Below are positions 14,989-23,840 of a DNA stretch of 64,000 nucleotides, piece after piece. Numbering within the stretch: position 1 is the stretch's first letter; the number at the start of each line of letters is the position of its first letter. Source of the stretch: an uncultured Muribaculaceae bacterium (lineage in GTDB: Bacteria; Bacteroidota; Bacteroidia; Bacteroidales; Muribaculaceae); assembly GCA_910589055.1 (NCBI GenBank), contig CAJURN010000004.1:62001-126000 (forward strand), in the 5' to 3' direction. The notes beneath the pieces were generated by a model. It was not told the DNA's origin. It made no database searches and saw only the letters and a program-made list of their open reading frames with translations. Position numbers and translations under genes: made by a program.

Positions 14989-17832
14989 TCAGAATCGTGG
15001 CGGACGGGGCATGTTACCTCTCGGACCGGGACCGCCCGGACCTCCGGGGCCTCCGGGGCCAAATCCGCGGTCGTTGCGGTTGGCAGGTTCATTGCCCTTT
15101 CCGAATGTATTGAACTTGTAGCTCAGCGTCACCATGAAGTAACGTGTGAGCGAGTTGTAGAGCGTGTCGTCAATGTAGTTGGCGGTGATGCTACGCTGTA
15201 CGTTTGTCTTCTGTCCGAGCAGGTCGTAGGCCTTCAGGGACACGGTCATCGAGCGGTCGCGCAGGAATTCATAGGAGATTGATGCGTTCCACATCCATGT
15301 GCGGGTGTCGAAACCGGCCGAGTAACCCGAGGTTGCGGCATAGTTGAGATCGGTGTTCAGAACAATGCCGATGGGAGTGTAGTATGTTCCGTAGAAGCTG
15401 CCGCCGTAGGTATGAACGGTGCGGTTCGAGCCTTGCTGAACGGAGTTTACGGTGTTCTGCAGGCGGTAAGTCGGGCGGAGCTCGAGTTCGATGTTATCGG
15501 GACGCCAGGCCAGTCCGAAAGATTCTCCAACGGTAAACGAGCCGGAATTGTTTTGCACGCCGTTGTTGAATCCGACATTCCGGGAGTAGTTCAGCATCAG
15601 GTGGTTGTTGATTGTGAAGGCCTTGTTGCGCAGAGGCAGTGAAATCATGTTCATGCCATGTACGCTCCAGACGCCGTTGACGTTCTGGTAGGTTGTGGTC
15701 TGACCACCGGTCTCGGGGTTGAACATGGTTTTGGAAATGATAGCGTTCTGCTGGTAGTTGGCAAACACCATCGCCATAATCGAGCGCTGAGCCCGGGAGT
15801 TGAAATCCTGGAAGCGGACGTTGAGGCTGTGGCGGAATGTGGGTTTAAGGTCGGGATTACCGATAACAATCTTGAGGGGGTCGCTCATGTCGGCAACGGG
15901 CTGCAACTGTGCGATGGTAGGCTGCGAGGAACGGCCGTTGTAGAATAGGTTGAGCGAGCGGGTCTTGGACATTTTCAGGCGGTAGCGCAGATAGGGAGCG
16001 AAGTTCCATACCCAGCGTGTGGGAATCGAGCGCTCGGAGATAACGAGGTCTTCGGAACGTGTCATCTGAGGCACGAGCGACAGACCCACGTCGAGGGTTC
16101 CGGTCTTGCTCACGTGCTTGTAGCCCACGCGGATGTCCTGATTCATGTAGTCGTTGCGGAAGCGGTTGGAGAGGGTGTCGTTGAGTACGTAGTCAGTACC
16201 CCACACGGGCAGTCCGTCCCAACCGTCGGGGAAGGTTACGGGGAGGTCGTAGGTGAGTTTGTCGGCATTGTTCCAGCGGTATCCGAAGCTGTAAGCCACG
16301 GTGAGGAAGTTGCCGTTCTTGACATTTCCGAGCGGTTCGGTCCATGTCACACGGGCGTTGACGCTGTTGTTCCATGTATGGTTGTCGGCATACTGGTCGT
16401 AGAGGTCGAGTGAGTCACCCATGAGGAAGAACTTGTTCCATGAATATGTGCTGCTCTTCTCGCGCACGTTGCTGAGCGAGTAGCGGGCGTTGACGGAGAA
16501 CGAACGTCCGGGATGGTTGCGGAAGTTATGGTTGTAGATAAGATTACCGCCAAGTTCGAACGAGCGGCCGGTGGAGCTTCCGCGGTTGATGCTTCGGTTC
16601 ACTTCGGCACCGCGCATGCCGTTGAGACCGGCGAAGGTCGATGATGAGTCGTTGCTCCAGGAGTCGTTGAAGTTGAGCGACATGTTGGGGCGGAACTCGA
16701 AGGTGTTGAACGAGTCGGGCTTCCACTGCACGCGGAGGTCGACGCGCACGTTATGACCTTTGTCGCGGGCGAGCTTGTTCGACGAGTAGAACGATGTTGA
16801 GTCGGGGAACAGAAGCTGACGCTCGGTGGAGGTGCGGGTGTCGCGGTCGGTATGGGAGTACATCACGTCGCCGCCCACACGGAAAATCTCTTCTTTACCA
16901 ACGTTGAAGTTGATACCGAGAGCCTGCGACGATGTGATGCCGTTCATTCCTCCGAAGCGGCGGAAACGTCCGGAAGCACCGTCGGCAAATCCCGGGTCGT
17001 TGATATTGTTGGCCGAACCGAGGATTGTGATCTGGTTTCCGTCCCAGAAACGGTTTACGGTGAAGTTGCCTTTATAGCGGTTGTCGGTGCCGTAACCGCC
17101 CTCGATGTTGCCGAACCAGCCGTTCTGCATGCCTTTCTTGACCGTAAGGTTGATTACGGTTTCGTCCTCGCCGTCGTCAACGCCCGTCAGGCGTGCAAGG
17201 TCGCTCTTGCGGTCGACAACCTGGAGCTTGTCAACGATATTCACGGGCAGGTTTCGCGATGCCACGGTGGGGTCGTCGCTGAAAAATTCCTTGCCGTCGA
17301 TGAGAATTTTGGTTACTTCCTTGCCGTTGGCGGTGATTTTGCCCTCGGAATCGACTTCCACGCCGGGCAGACGCTTGAGCAGGTCCTCGACCACTGCATT
17401 GGGCTGGGTCTTGTAAGATTCGGCGGAATATTCCACAGTGTCCTCCATCACCTTGACAGGGGTGCGGATACCTGTAACAGTGGCCTCGCGGAGCATAATC
17501 GAACTTTCGCTCAGAGGGATGGCCTTGAGCGATACGTCCTTGTCGTCGGCAACGGTGATGTTGCGGTATTCGGGCGTGCATCCCACATAGGAGGCTTCGA
17601 CGATGTAACGTCCGTTGCGGATGTTTGAGATTGCGAAACGTCCCGACTCGTTTGTGGCAGCAGCCTTCACAAGCGTGCTGTCCTTGGCCGCGAGCACACG
17701 CACGGAGGCCTGAATGAGCCCCTCGCCGGTGGTTGCATCGGTGACCGAACCGCGTATTGTGGCGGCTCCGGCAGCGAGGCTTCCGGTAAGAAACACAAGC
17801 GAGAGAAGGATGTGAACGAGTTTTTTGGACAT
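14989..17832 (-). CDS. Outer-membrane beta-barrel protein with carboxypeptidase-like and plug domains (TonB-receptor-like)
   Basis: The start at 17832 gives a 947-residue protein with a clean signal peptide (MSKKLVHILLSLVFLTGSLAAGA); an in-frame ATG 27 bases upstream would only add polar residues. A carboxypeptidase-regulatory/CNA-like domain (about 25-105: GSVTDATTGEGLIQASVRV) leads into a plug-like domain (about 120-225: VVEDLLKRLPGVEVDSEGKITANGKEV). The rest is a long outer-membrane protein beta-barrel of the OMP_b-brl_3 type, with alternating aromatic strands. This is the family of TonB-dependent-like barrel proteins common in Bacteroidota; no SusD partner is next to it. The C-terminus ends in a low-complexity Gly-Pro-rich tail after the last strand, which is unusual because barrels normally end in an aromatic residue of the last strand. 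Ligand unknown. Confidence 0.8.
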   Translation of the reverse strand: MSKKLVHILLSLVFLTGSLAAGAATIRGSVTDATTGEGLIQASVRVLAAKDSTLVKAAATNESGRFAISNIRNGRYIVEASYVGCTPEYRNITVADDKDVSLKAIPLSESSIMLREATVTGIRTPVKVMEDTVEYSAESYKTQPNAVVEDLLKRLPGVEVDSEGKITANGKEVTKILIDGKEFFSDDPTVASRNLPVNIVDKLQVVDRKSDLARLTGVDDGEDETVINLTVKKGMQNGWFGNIEGGYGTDNRYKGNFTVNRFWDGNQITILGSANNINDPGFADGASGRFRRFGGMNGITSSQALGINFNVGKEEIFRVGGDVMYSHTDRDTRTSTERQLLFPDSTSFYSSNKLARDKGHNVRVDLRVQWKPDSFNTFEFRPNMSLNFNDSWSNDSSSTFAGLNGMRGAEVNRSINRGSSTGRSFELGGNLIYNHNFRNHPGRSFSVNARYSLSNVREKSSTYSWNKFFLMGDSLDLYDQYADNHTWNNSVNARVTWTEPLGNVKNGNFLTVAYSFGYRWNNADKLTYDLPVTFPDGWDGLPVWGTDYVLNDTLSNRFRNDYMNQDIRVGYKHVSKTGTLDVGLSLVPQMTRSEDLVISERSIPTRWVWNFAPYLRYRLKMSKTRSLNLFYNGRSSQPTIAQLQPVADMSDPLKIVIGNPDLKPTFRHSLNVRFQDFNSRAQRSIMAMVFANYQQNAIISKTMFNPETGGQTTTYQNVNGVWSVHGMNMISLPLRNKAFTINNHLMLNYSRNVGFNNGVQNNSGSFTVGESFGLAWRPDNIELELRPTYRLQNTVNSVQQGSNRTVHTYGGSFYGTYYTPIGIVLNTDLNYAATSGYSAGFDTRTWMWNASISYEFLRDRSMTVSLKAYDLLGQKTNVQRSITANYIDDTLYNSLTRYFMVTLSYKFNTFGKGNEPANRNDRGFGPGGPGGPGGPGPRGNMPRPPRF

Positions 17833-17912
17833 TGAATTTTTTAGCGGTTCTTGAAGCATGTCTGAAGCAATTATCTTGTTACCTTATTGAAAACGTGACA
17901 TACTTCTGATTG

Positions 17913-17920
17913 CAAATTTA
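17913..17920 (-). promoter_or_regulatory. Promoter -7 box TAAATTTG of the barrel gene
   Basis: On the minus strand TAAATTTG fits TAnnTTTG and leaves a leader of roughly 80 bases before the ATG at 17832. Confidence 0.45.
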
Positions 17921-17985
17921 GCCAAAAGTTTAATTAGCTTCCAACAAGGCTATACCAATACCCGTGTATTATCGAAAAACAGGCC

Positions 17986-18513
17986 TTATTTATCGACGAA
18001 TCCGTAAACGCTCCGGTGCAGCAAATCGGATATTTCGGAGGCGGAGACGCTTGCGGGAGCGGTTGTCATGAGCCGCAGAGGCACCCAAGGAAGCTCCGGC
18101 GAATACGGAGGCTGGATATACGGATAGTCGAGCATGTCGAAGCCGTTGCGGCGGTAGAAGGCGATGCGGCGTCCGGTCATGGGGTCGGCCTCGCTCTCCG
18201 GCTCAACTTCCAGCACAAGCGGTTTGCCACATCCGGCAAGCGCCTTTAGAGCGAGTGCGCCGGTGCCACGGCCACGCATGCGGCTATCCACGGCAAGATG
18301 CTCGATGTAGATGAAGTCCGGAAATTCCCACGTTGTCACAAGTCCGGCGGCAGTTCCGTCGGATTCATCGCGGATAACCTGAAGCCGAGGCGAATCCGGA
18401 GCGTCCGGCGAAACAATCTTTTCCCATGGGCGCCTTTCTTCGGGCGGAAAGGATTCCATGTAAATCTCCCGTAGCAGCGGCAGCTCGTCGGGGGCGGGGG
18501 ATGAAAGGGTCAT
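17986..18513 (-). CDS. GNAT family N-acetyltransferase
   Basis: A 175-residue protein with the GNAT core: FIYIEHLAVDSRMRGRGTGALALKAL holds beta-4 and the R/Q-x-x-G-x-G/A pyrophosphate-binding loop (about residues 68-92), and IAFYRRNGFDMLDYPYIQPPY is the motif-B-like end. It should transfer an acetyl group from acetyl-CoA to an amine; the substrate is not predictable. The start lies 33 bp after the mutS stop on the same strand, so it is probably the last gene of the divIC-mutS transcription unit. The C-terminal 25 residues extend beyond the usual fold and look unstructured. Confidence 0.8.
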   Translation of the reverse strand: MTLSSPAPDELPLLREIYMESFPPEERRPWEKIVSPDAPDSPRLQVIRDESDGTAAGLVTTWEFPDFIYIEHLAVDSRMRGRGTGALALKALAGCGKPLVLEVEPESEADPMTGRRIAFYRRNGFDMLDYPYIQPPYSPELPWVPLRLMTTAPASVSASEISDLLHRSVYGFVDK

Positions 18514-18546
18514 AGTCTGATATGTGGGATGGTGGTGTAAGTCTGT

Positions 18547-21180
18547 TTAATCCTTGCCCGTAAGTATCTTACGGATGTCGTTCAGTTTGGTGAGAGCCTG
18601 AACGGGGGTGAGGTTGTTGATGTCGGTGCCGATGATTTCGTCGCGCACCTGCGACAGCACAGGGTCGTCGAGCTGGAAGAACGACAGTTGCATGCCGCCT
18701 CCCGACGCCGCGGCGCTGATGCCGGAGGTGTCGATTTTCTTCTTGCCGCCCGCGTCAGCAGCTCCTTCGAGCTGAGCGAGCACCTCGTCGGCGCGGCGCA
18801 CGATGCTCTGGGGCATGCCTGCGAGTTTAGCCACGTGAATACCGAAACTATGTTCGCTTCCTCCGCGGGCAAGTTTGCGCAGGAACACCACCTTGCCGTC
18901 GATTTCCTTCACCGACACATTAAAATTGGCGATGCGGGCGAATGAGCGCTCCATGTCGTTAAGCTCGTGATAGTGGGTGGCGAAGAGGGTTTTGGGATGC
19001 AGGTCGCCGTACTCATGAATATGCTCCACTATGGCCCATGCGATGGAAATGCCGTCGTATGTCGACGTTCCACGGCCAAGCTCGTCGAAGAGTATGAGTG
19101 AGCGCTCGCTCATATTGTTAAGGATGGATGCGGCCTCGTTCATTTCCACCATGAAAGTGGATTCGCCAAGCGATATGTTATCGCTCGCTCCCACACGGGT
19201 GAAAATCTTGTCGACAATGCCGATGCGCGCGCTTTCGGCGGCAACGAAGCATCCGATCTGCGCCATGATTACGTTGAGCGCCGTCTGACGCAGCAGAGCC
19301 GACTTACCCGACATGTTCGGGCCGGTAATCATCATAATCTGTGTGCTGCCGTTGTTCAGCTCCACGTCGTTGGTGATATACGGCTCGCCCGGAGGGAGCT
19401 GACGCTCGATAACGGGATGGCGCGCCCCGACAAGGCGCAGGTCAAGCGAGGTGTCTACAACAGGACGGTTGTAGCGGTTCTCAACGGCCACACGGGTAAA
19501 GGCGTTGAGCACGTCCAGTCGTGCAAGCAGGGCGGCATTGAGCTTAAGCGCCGGGATATACTGAGCCACGGCCTGGACAAGCGCGGCATAAATGCGGTTC
19601 TGGATGGAATCAATCTTTTCCTGAGCGCCGAGAATCTGCTCTTCGTAGTCTTTCAGCTCCTGGGTGATATATCGTTCGGCATTTACAAGCGTCTGCTTGC
19701 GGATCCACTCGGCGGGCACCTTCGACTTGTGGGTGTTGGTGACTTCGATGTAGTAGCCGAAAACATTGTTATATCCGATTTTGAGCGAGCTGATGCCCGT
19801 TGCCTCGGCCTCGCGGGCCTGAAGCCTCAGAAGATAGTCCTTGCCTTCGTAGGCTATGGAACGCAGGCGGTCGAGTTCTTCGTCGACACCGGAATTGATA
19901 ATGTCGCTTCCGGCACGTGCGGCGGCTGCTCCGGGAGGGTCGTCGCGGAGTTCGCGCGTGATGCGGTCGCGTATGAGCGAGCAGGGGTTGAGCTGTTCGC
20001 CTATGGCCGCGAGCTGCTGAAGTCCGGAGCCGGCACAGAGCGTTTTCACCGGCTCGATGGCAAGGAGCGCGTTGCGAATCTGAAGCATCTCGCGCGGTGT
20101 CACACGCTCGCAGGCCACCTTGGAGACAAGGCGCTCGAGGTCGCCGATGGCTTTAAGACGCTCGCACACCTCGTCGCGCATTTCAGGCCGGCGGAAGAAG
20201 TGTTCCACCACGTCGAGGCGGTCGTTTATGGCCTTGGCATCTTTAAGGGGGAAAAGCAACCAGCGGCGCAGCAAGCGGCTTCCCATAGGGCTTACGGTGC
20301 GGTCGATTACGCCGAGGAGGCTCTTGCCGTCGGCATCGAGCGGCTCTGTGAGTTCGAGATTGCGCACGGTGAAGCGGTCGAGACGCACATATTTTTCCTC
20401 CTCGATGCGCGAGATGGAGTTGATATGCGAAATGCGCGTGTGCTGCGTAAGGTCGAGGTAATGCAGGATTGCGCCCGCCGCCACTATCGCGAGCGACATG
20501 CGGTCGATTCCGAAGCCTTTCAGCGACGATGTGCCGAACTGCTTGCGCAGGCGCTCGTCGGCGGCATCGGAGGTGAAAAGCCAGTCTTCGAGTTCAAACG
20601 TGAGATAGCGCTGGGTAAGCATTTCCTCGGAGCGGGCCTTGTTGCCGCGTTGCACGAGGAGTTCCTTGGGCGCCATGTTGGCGAGAATCTTGTCAACGTA
20701 GTCGGCCGTGCCCTCGGCGGCGAGAAATTCGCCGGTGCTGATGTCAAGGAAAGCCAGTCCGCAGGCGTTCTTGCCAATGTGCAGGGCGGCGAGGAAGTTG
20801 TTTTCGCGGCGCGAGAGCACGTTGTCGTTCATCGCCACACCGGGCGTCACGAGCTCGGTGATGCCGCGCTTGACGAGCTTCTTGGTGAGCTTGGGGTCTT
20901 CAAGCTGCTCGCATATCGCCACACGCTTTCCGGCACGCACGAGTTTGGGCAGGTAGCTGTCGAGGGCATGATGGGGGAATCCGGCAAGTTCGACGTACTG
21001 TGCGGCGCCGTTGGCACGTCGGGTGAGTGTGATTCCGAGTATTTCCGATGCCTCGATGGCATCATCGGAGAATGTCTCGTAAAAGTCGCCCACACGGAAC
21101 AGAAGTATAGCGTCGGGATGCTTTCCTTTCATCTCGACGTACTGCTTCATCAGCGGGGTCTCCACTATTTTCTTAGCCAT
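18547..21180 (-). CDS. mutS: DNA mismatch repair protein MutS
   Basis: An 877-residue protein with the full MutS layout. The N-terminal mismatch-recognition domain contains the Phe-x-Glu-type motif (RVGDFYETF, about residue 32). Connector, lever and clamp domains follow. The C-terminal ATPase has Walker A TGPNMSGKSALLRQ, Walker B LILFDELGRGTSTYDG, and the FATHYHEL signature. It binds base mismatches and recruits MutL. The length fits MutS1 rather than MutS2, and no Smr domain is present. It follows a small membrane protein gene by 24 bp and is co-directional with divIC upstream. The gene is intact, so a mutator phenotype is not expected from sequence. Confidence 0.97.
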   Translation of the reverse strand: MAKKIVETPLMKQYVEMKGKHPDAILLFRVGDFYETFSDDAIEASEILGITLTRRANGAAQYVELAGFPHHALDSYLPKLVRAGKRVAICEQLEDPKLTKKLVKRGITELVTPGVAMNDNVLSRRENNFLAALHIGKNACGLAFLDISTGEFLAAEGTADYVDKILANMAPKELLVQRGNKARSEEMLTQRYLTFELEDWLFTSDAADERLRKQFGTSSLKGFGIDRMSLAIVAAGAILHYLDLTQHTRISHINSISRIEEEKYVRLDRFTVRNLELTEPLDADGKSLLGVIDRTVSPMGSRLLRRWLLFPLKDAKAINDRLDVVEHFFRRPEMRDEVCERLKAIGDLERLVSKVACERVTPREMLQIRNALLAIEPVKTLCAGSGLQQLAAIGEQLNPCSLIRDRITRELRDDPPGAAAARAGSDIINSGVDEELDRLRSIAYEGKDYLLRLQAREAEATGISSLKIGYNNVFGYYIEVTNTHKSKVPAEWIRKQTLVNAERYITQELKDYEEQILGAQEKIDSIQNRIYAALVQAVAQYIPALKLNAALLARLDVLNAFTRVAVENRYNRPVVDTSLDLRLVGARHPVIERQLPPGEPYITNDVELNNGSTQIMMITGPNMSGKSALLRQTALNVIMAQIGCFVAAESARIGIVDKIFTRVGASDNISLGESTFMVEMNEAASILNNMSERSLILFDELGRGTSTYDGISIAWAIVEHIHEYGDLHPKTLFATHYHELNDMERSFARIANFNVSVKEIDGKVVFLRKLARGGSEHSFGIHVAKLAGMPQSIVRRADEVLAQLEGAADAGGKKKIDTSGISAAASGGGMQLSFFQLDDPVLSQVRDEIIGTDINNLTPVQALTKLNDIRKILTGKD

Positions 21181-21204
21181 TCGGAAAAATGCTTGAAAAT
21201 ACGG

Positions 21205-21606
21205 TTAATGCTTGCGTAATTTCGCCTCACGCGCCGGAATGGCAATTGAGGTTATGACCTGTATGACACCTCCGGCGAGGGTAAAGGCAATCCAGTCGCG
21301 CAAGGTGGCGCCGGGATAGAACAGGAACACCGCCGCCACGCAGAAGAACACCGCGCTCCAGGCCTCGATGCGATGGAGACGCTTCAGGCGCATGTCGCTG
21401 CCACGGAAGGGCGAGAACAGGCGGCTCACGAGCAGAATCAATGCTCCTGCGGCATACACGTAGCGGTAGGCGGGGTCGGCCCACGCCTCGCCGATGAAAA
21501 GGAAGGGCGCAGCCGTTGCCACAAGAATCAGAATAAGCCCGACGGGTATGCCGAGCTTTTCGCCAAGTCCCGGACGGGACATATTGTCGGAGGGTTTATT
21601 TGTCAT
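21205..21606 (-). CDS. Small integral membrane protein of unknown function
   Basis: A 133-residue protein with four likely membrane helices (about residues 18-38, 44-62, 82-99 and 105-122) and short polar ends. I recognise no domain. Its ATG overlaps the last bases of divIC (21603-21606), and mutS starts 24 bp after its stop, so it is made from the same message as both. This position suggests a housekeeping envelope role, but nothing in the sequence indicates a substrate or partner. Confidence 0.7.
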   Translation of the reverse strand: MTNKPSDNMSRPGLGEKLGIPVGLILILVATAAPFLFIGEAWADPAYRYVYAAGALILLVSRLFSPFRGSDMRLKRLHRIEAWSAVFFCVAAVFLFYPGATLRDWIAFTLAGGVIQVITSIAIPAREAKLRKH

Positions 21607-21920
21607 TTTTTGCTGTCTTCTTCAAAGATGTACACTTCTTCGTGCTGGCGCTGCATGTTGTACTGCTCGCGCACCACCTGCTCCATAAGTTCAGGGTCGG
21701 AACTGAGCCGGCGGTTGAGCTCGCGATAGTAGAGCATGGTGTCGCGATGGGCGGCCAGCTCCATGCGCAGGCTGTCGATGTCGTGTTCGTATTTCATACG
21801 CTGCACCACGGAATTTTCTCCGTAGAAAACGAGGTACAGAAACACGCCCACACACGCAATCGTGGCAACGGGCATATACCGCCGCACCCATTGAAGGAAT
21901 GTCGAAACTTTGGGATTCAT
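21603..21920 (-). CDS. FtsB/DivIC-type septum formation initiator protein
   Basis: The start ATG at 21920 is preceded by a TACTTTTG promoter box 6 bases upstream. The 105-residue product has a short cytoplasmic N-terminus, one membrane helix (about 17-33) and a periplasmic coiled coil (QRMKYEHDIDSLRMELAAHRD) ending in the conserved ELMEQVVREQYNMQRQHEEVYIF. That is the FtsB/DivIC architecture: these proteins sit with FtsL and FtsQ in the divisome and help activate septal peptidoglycan synthesis. It overlaps the next gene by 4 bp. Size and motif leave little room for another assignment. Confidence 0.88.
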   Translation of the reverse strand: MNPKVSTFLQWVRRYMPVATIACVGVFLYLVFYGENSVVQRMKYEHDIDSLRMELAAHRDTMLYYRELNRRLSSDPELMEQVVREQYNMQRQHEEVYIFEEDSKK

Positions 21921-21926
21921 ACACTG

Positions 21927-21934
21927 CAAAAGTA
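21927..21934 (-). promoter_or_regulatory. Promoter -7 box TACTTTTG of the divIC operon
   Basis: On the minus strand TTCGTACTTTTG ends 6 bases before the ATG at 21920. If it is used, the mRNA would begin within a few bases of the start codon. Confidence 0.55.
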
Positions 21935-21954
21935 CGAAAAACTTTTGATATGGG

Positions 21955-22110
21955 GTGAAGGGTGAATGGTGAAAAGTTAAAGGTGAAATTTGAAAAATAA
22001 ATTTTTCAAGTGAAGATAAATGCTTTTATGGCAAAATCATTTCTCTTCACCCTTAACTTTTCACCTTCCACCCTTAACATTTCACCCTTCACCTTTCACC
22101 TTCCACCCTA
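21955..22110 (-). repeat. GTGAA-word hairpin repeat, full copy (inverted relative to 8014-8124)
   Basis: Word-repeat arms (GGTGAA/GGTGAAA on one side, TTCACC/TTAAC on the other) enclose two hairpins. Stem 2 is TTGAAAAA (21990-21997) with TTTTTCAA (22002-22009). Stem 1 is GTGAAGATAAATG (22010-22022) with CATTTCTCTTCAC (22038-22050). Compared with the 8014-8124 copy, the centre of stem 2 has changed on both sides while remaining self-complementary, which is compensatory change. It separates the divIC operon promoter from the 22114-25726 operon end. Confidence 0.7.
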
Positions 22111-22113
22111 CAT

Positions 22114-23181
22114 CTAACGCGACTTGAGCCACAAATGCTTGATTATGGGATAATGGCTGCGGTGGCCGGTGAGGAAGTTGGAAAGGGAATAGTCGGTGCC
22201 GGTGGCGATTGAGTCGATATACAGGTCGTTGCGGATACGGCTTGCCAGCACGTCCATGTTTATCTCGGAACGGCGCTCAACTATTCCGCCGCCATAATCC
22301 ACCGTAAGAGGATTCATGAGCGAATTAGGCATCAGCATATCAACGATATGACGCTTGTCGGTGATTAAGGCCGCTTCGGCAAAGCGGCGCAGGTCGAAAA
22401 CGTATTCGCTGGCGGTGAAACGCGTGGAGTCGCCCGCGGCATCGCGCGCATACACCACAATACGGCTGTCGTTTTCGGGCCAGATATATACCGAGTCGGT
22501 GATTGGACGGGCATGTGCGGGCCAGTGCGACAGGTCGGCGCTTTCATTAAGCGGAAACTCGCAATATACCATTTCGAGTGTGCTGTCGGGGTAGAGTCCG
22601 AGCCACCCGTCGTCGGTGAGCCTGTCCTCGACGTCAAGCACGATTGGCGCCAAAGCAGGCTCTTCCAGTTCTTTATTGCCGGACAACAGAATTATCGCTG
22701 CCGACGCGGCAAGGATGAGCGACAAAGCCGCAACAAAGCCTATACGCCAAGGCGTCCACCACGATGGCTTCGGATTTTCGCTTCCTTTATCGGGCAATGT
22801 CACGGTCATGTCGTTCCATTTGGCTGTCACGGTTTTAGTTTTCTCATCAACAGAGACTTCCGGATTACCCTCACATATATAGAAAACTCCCATCCAAGGG
22901 CTGTTCTTGCGCCAGTCGGTATGGTAGAGGTAAACGTGGCTGACAGTCTGCACAAATTCCAGAGCGTCATCGCGCTCCTGCTGCGTCGGAAATGACTTCA
23001 CGAACGTATCGCGCCAGTATTCCGGCATGCCTGAGAAGCCGAGCAGGAAATCGAGCAGACGCGAATCCAAGTCGCACCCTTCGGGCAAGTCGGCATAGTA
23101 ATCCTCATATACCGGAGGTAGCCGAAAGCCCGCGAAACGCGTTTTGTCGGCATTGTGGCGAATGTAATTACCGCAATTCAT
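22114..23181 (-). CDS. Single-pass membrane protein of unknown function
   Basis: The 355-residue protein has no signal peptide. A soluble N-terminal half (1-150) is rich in aromatic and acidic residues, one membrane helix follows (about 146-170: RIGFVAALSLILAASAAIILL), and then a predicted periplasmic half (170-355). I recognise no family. The N-terminal segment RLLDFLLGFSGMPEYWRDTFVKSF is predicted helical. Its ATG overlaps the stop of the upstream secreted-protein gene, and it is the last of four coupled genes (25726 to 22114), all envelope-directed. A link between a cytoplasmic event and the outer-membrane product of the operon is conceivable but unsupported. Confidence 0.65.
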   Translation of the reverse strand: MNCGNYIRHNADKTRFAGFRLPPVYEDYYADLPEGCDLDSRLLDFLLGFSGMPEYWRDTFVKSFPTQQERDDALEFVQTVSHVYLYHTDWRKNSPWMGVFYICEGNPEVSVDEKTKTVTAKWNDMTVTLPDKGSENPKPSWWTPWRIGFVAALSLILAASAAIILLSGNKELEEPALAPIVLDVEDRLTDDGWLGLYPDSTLEMVYCEFPLNESADLSHWPAHARPITDSVYIWPENDSRIVVYARDAAGDSTRFTASEYVFDLRRFAEAALITDKRHIVDMLMPNSLMNPLTVDYGGGIVERRSEINMDVLASRIRNDLYIDSIATGTDYSLSNFLTGHRSHYPIIKHLWLKSR

Positions 23182-23831
23182 CAGTTCTGACGTATGGCCT
23201 TGGTTACGTTTCCGAGAAATGCCCGCGCGGTCTTGTGCGGGTCGACAATCAGCGTGATGGTAATGTATTTGTTGTCAACCTCATACTTCTCGAACTTACG
23301 TTCCGAGGTCAGTTCTGGCATGTAACGGAAGTATGTCTGACGCAACTTCACGAGCCGCTGATACACCTTGCTGCCATCGGCAAGCGTCTTGACGAATTTC
23401 CATCCTCCCAAGCGCGACATGTCGCTCACAAGCACAGGACTGAAATGCAGGTCGTAGCCAACCATGTTGAGAGGCTGCTCCGACTGGCGCAGGAGATTGT
23501 TGAAGTAGGTGCGCATCTTCTTGCGGTTCTGCCGGGTGCCGTTGACTCCCGAGGTCGTAACCATGTAACACGAATCATACTCGTAGAAAAGCGAGGGTAC
23601 ATCCTTGCTGACGATACGCCGCTTCTCGGCTCGGGGAATGTTGTTTTTCGTACCCACCTTCTCGACATACTCGCAGAACAGTTCGGCTTTTGTATTGATT
23701 TGGGTCACAAGCCCCGGCACATCTATTCCTTCAAGGTCGTCAACAAGCGCGTTCTTGCGGTTCTGAGCGCTGACAGCACATGCGGCAAAAGCCACAAGCG
23801 CTATCAAAAGGAGAAATTTATTCGCTTTCAT
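23181..23831 (-). CDS. Secreted protein of unknown function
   Basis: A 216-residue protein with a signal peptide (MKANKFLLLIALVAFAACAVSAQ), hence periplasmic or outer-membrane associated; AACAVS does not look like a strong lipobox. The mature part is mixed alpha/beta with several Tyr-rich strands (SLFYEYDSCYMVTTSG, KVYQRLVKLRQTYFRYMPEL, KYITITLIVDPHK). No domain is recognised. It starts 9 bp after the barrel-like gene and its stop overlaps the start of the following membrane protein gene (TGATG), so the proteins are probably made together. Confidence 0.65.
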   Translation of the reverse strand: MKANKFLLLIALVAFAACAVSAQNRKNALVDDLEGIDVPGLVTQINTKAELFCEYVEKVGTKNNIPRAEKRRIVSKDVPSLFYEYDSCYMVTTSGVNGTRQNRKKMRTYFNNLLRQSEQPLNMVGYDLHFSPVLVSDMSRLGGWKFVKTLADGSKVYQRLVKLRQTYFRYMPELTSERKFEKYEVDNKYITITLIVDPHKTARAFLGNVTKAIRQN

Positions 23832-23840
23832 ATTATGAGT

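Noticed and set aside
19417..21219. Long plus-strand open frame opposite mutS
   Set aside because: It is the GC-rich antisense shadow of mutS, with no recognisable domain and no spacing from neighbours. Similar shadows opposite glgB (26695-27801), GH31 (32452-34407) and porU (54304-55311) were also dropped.
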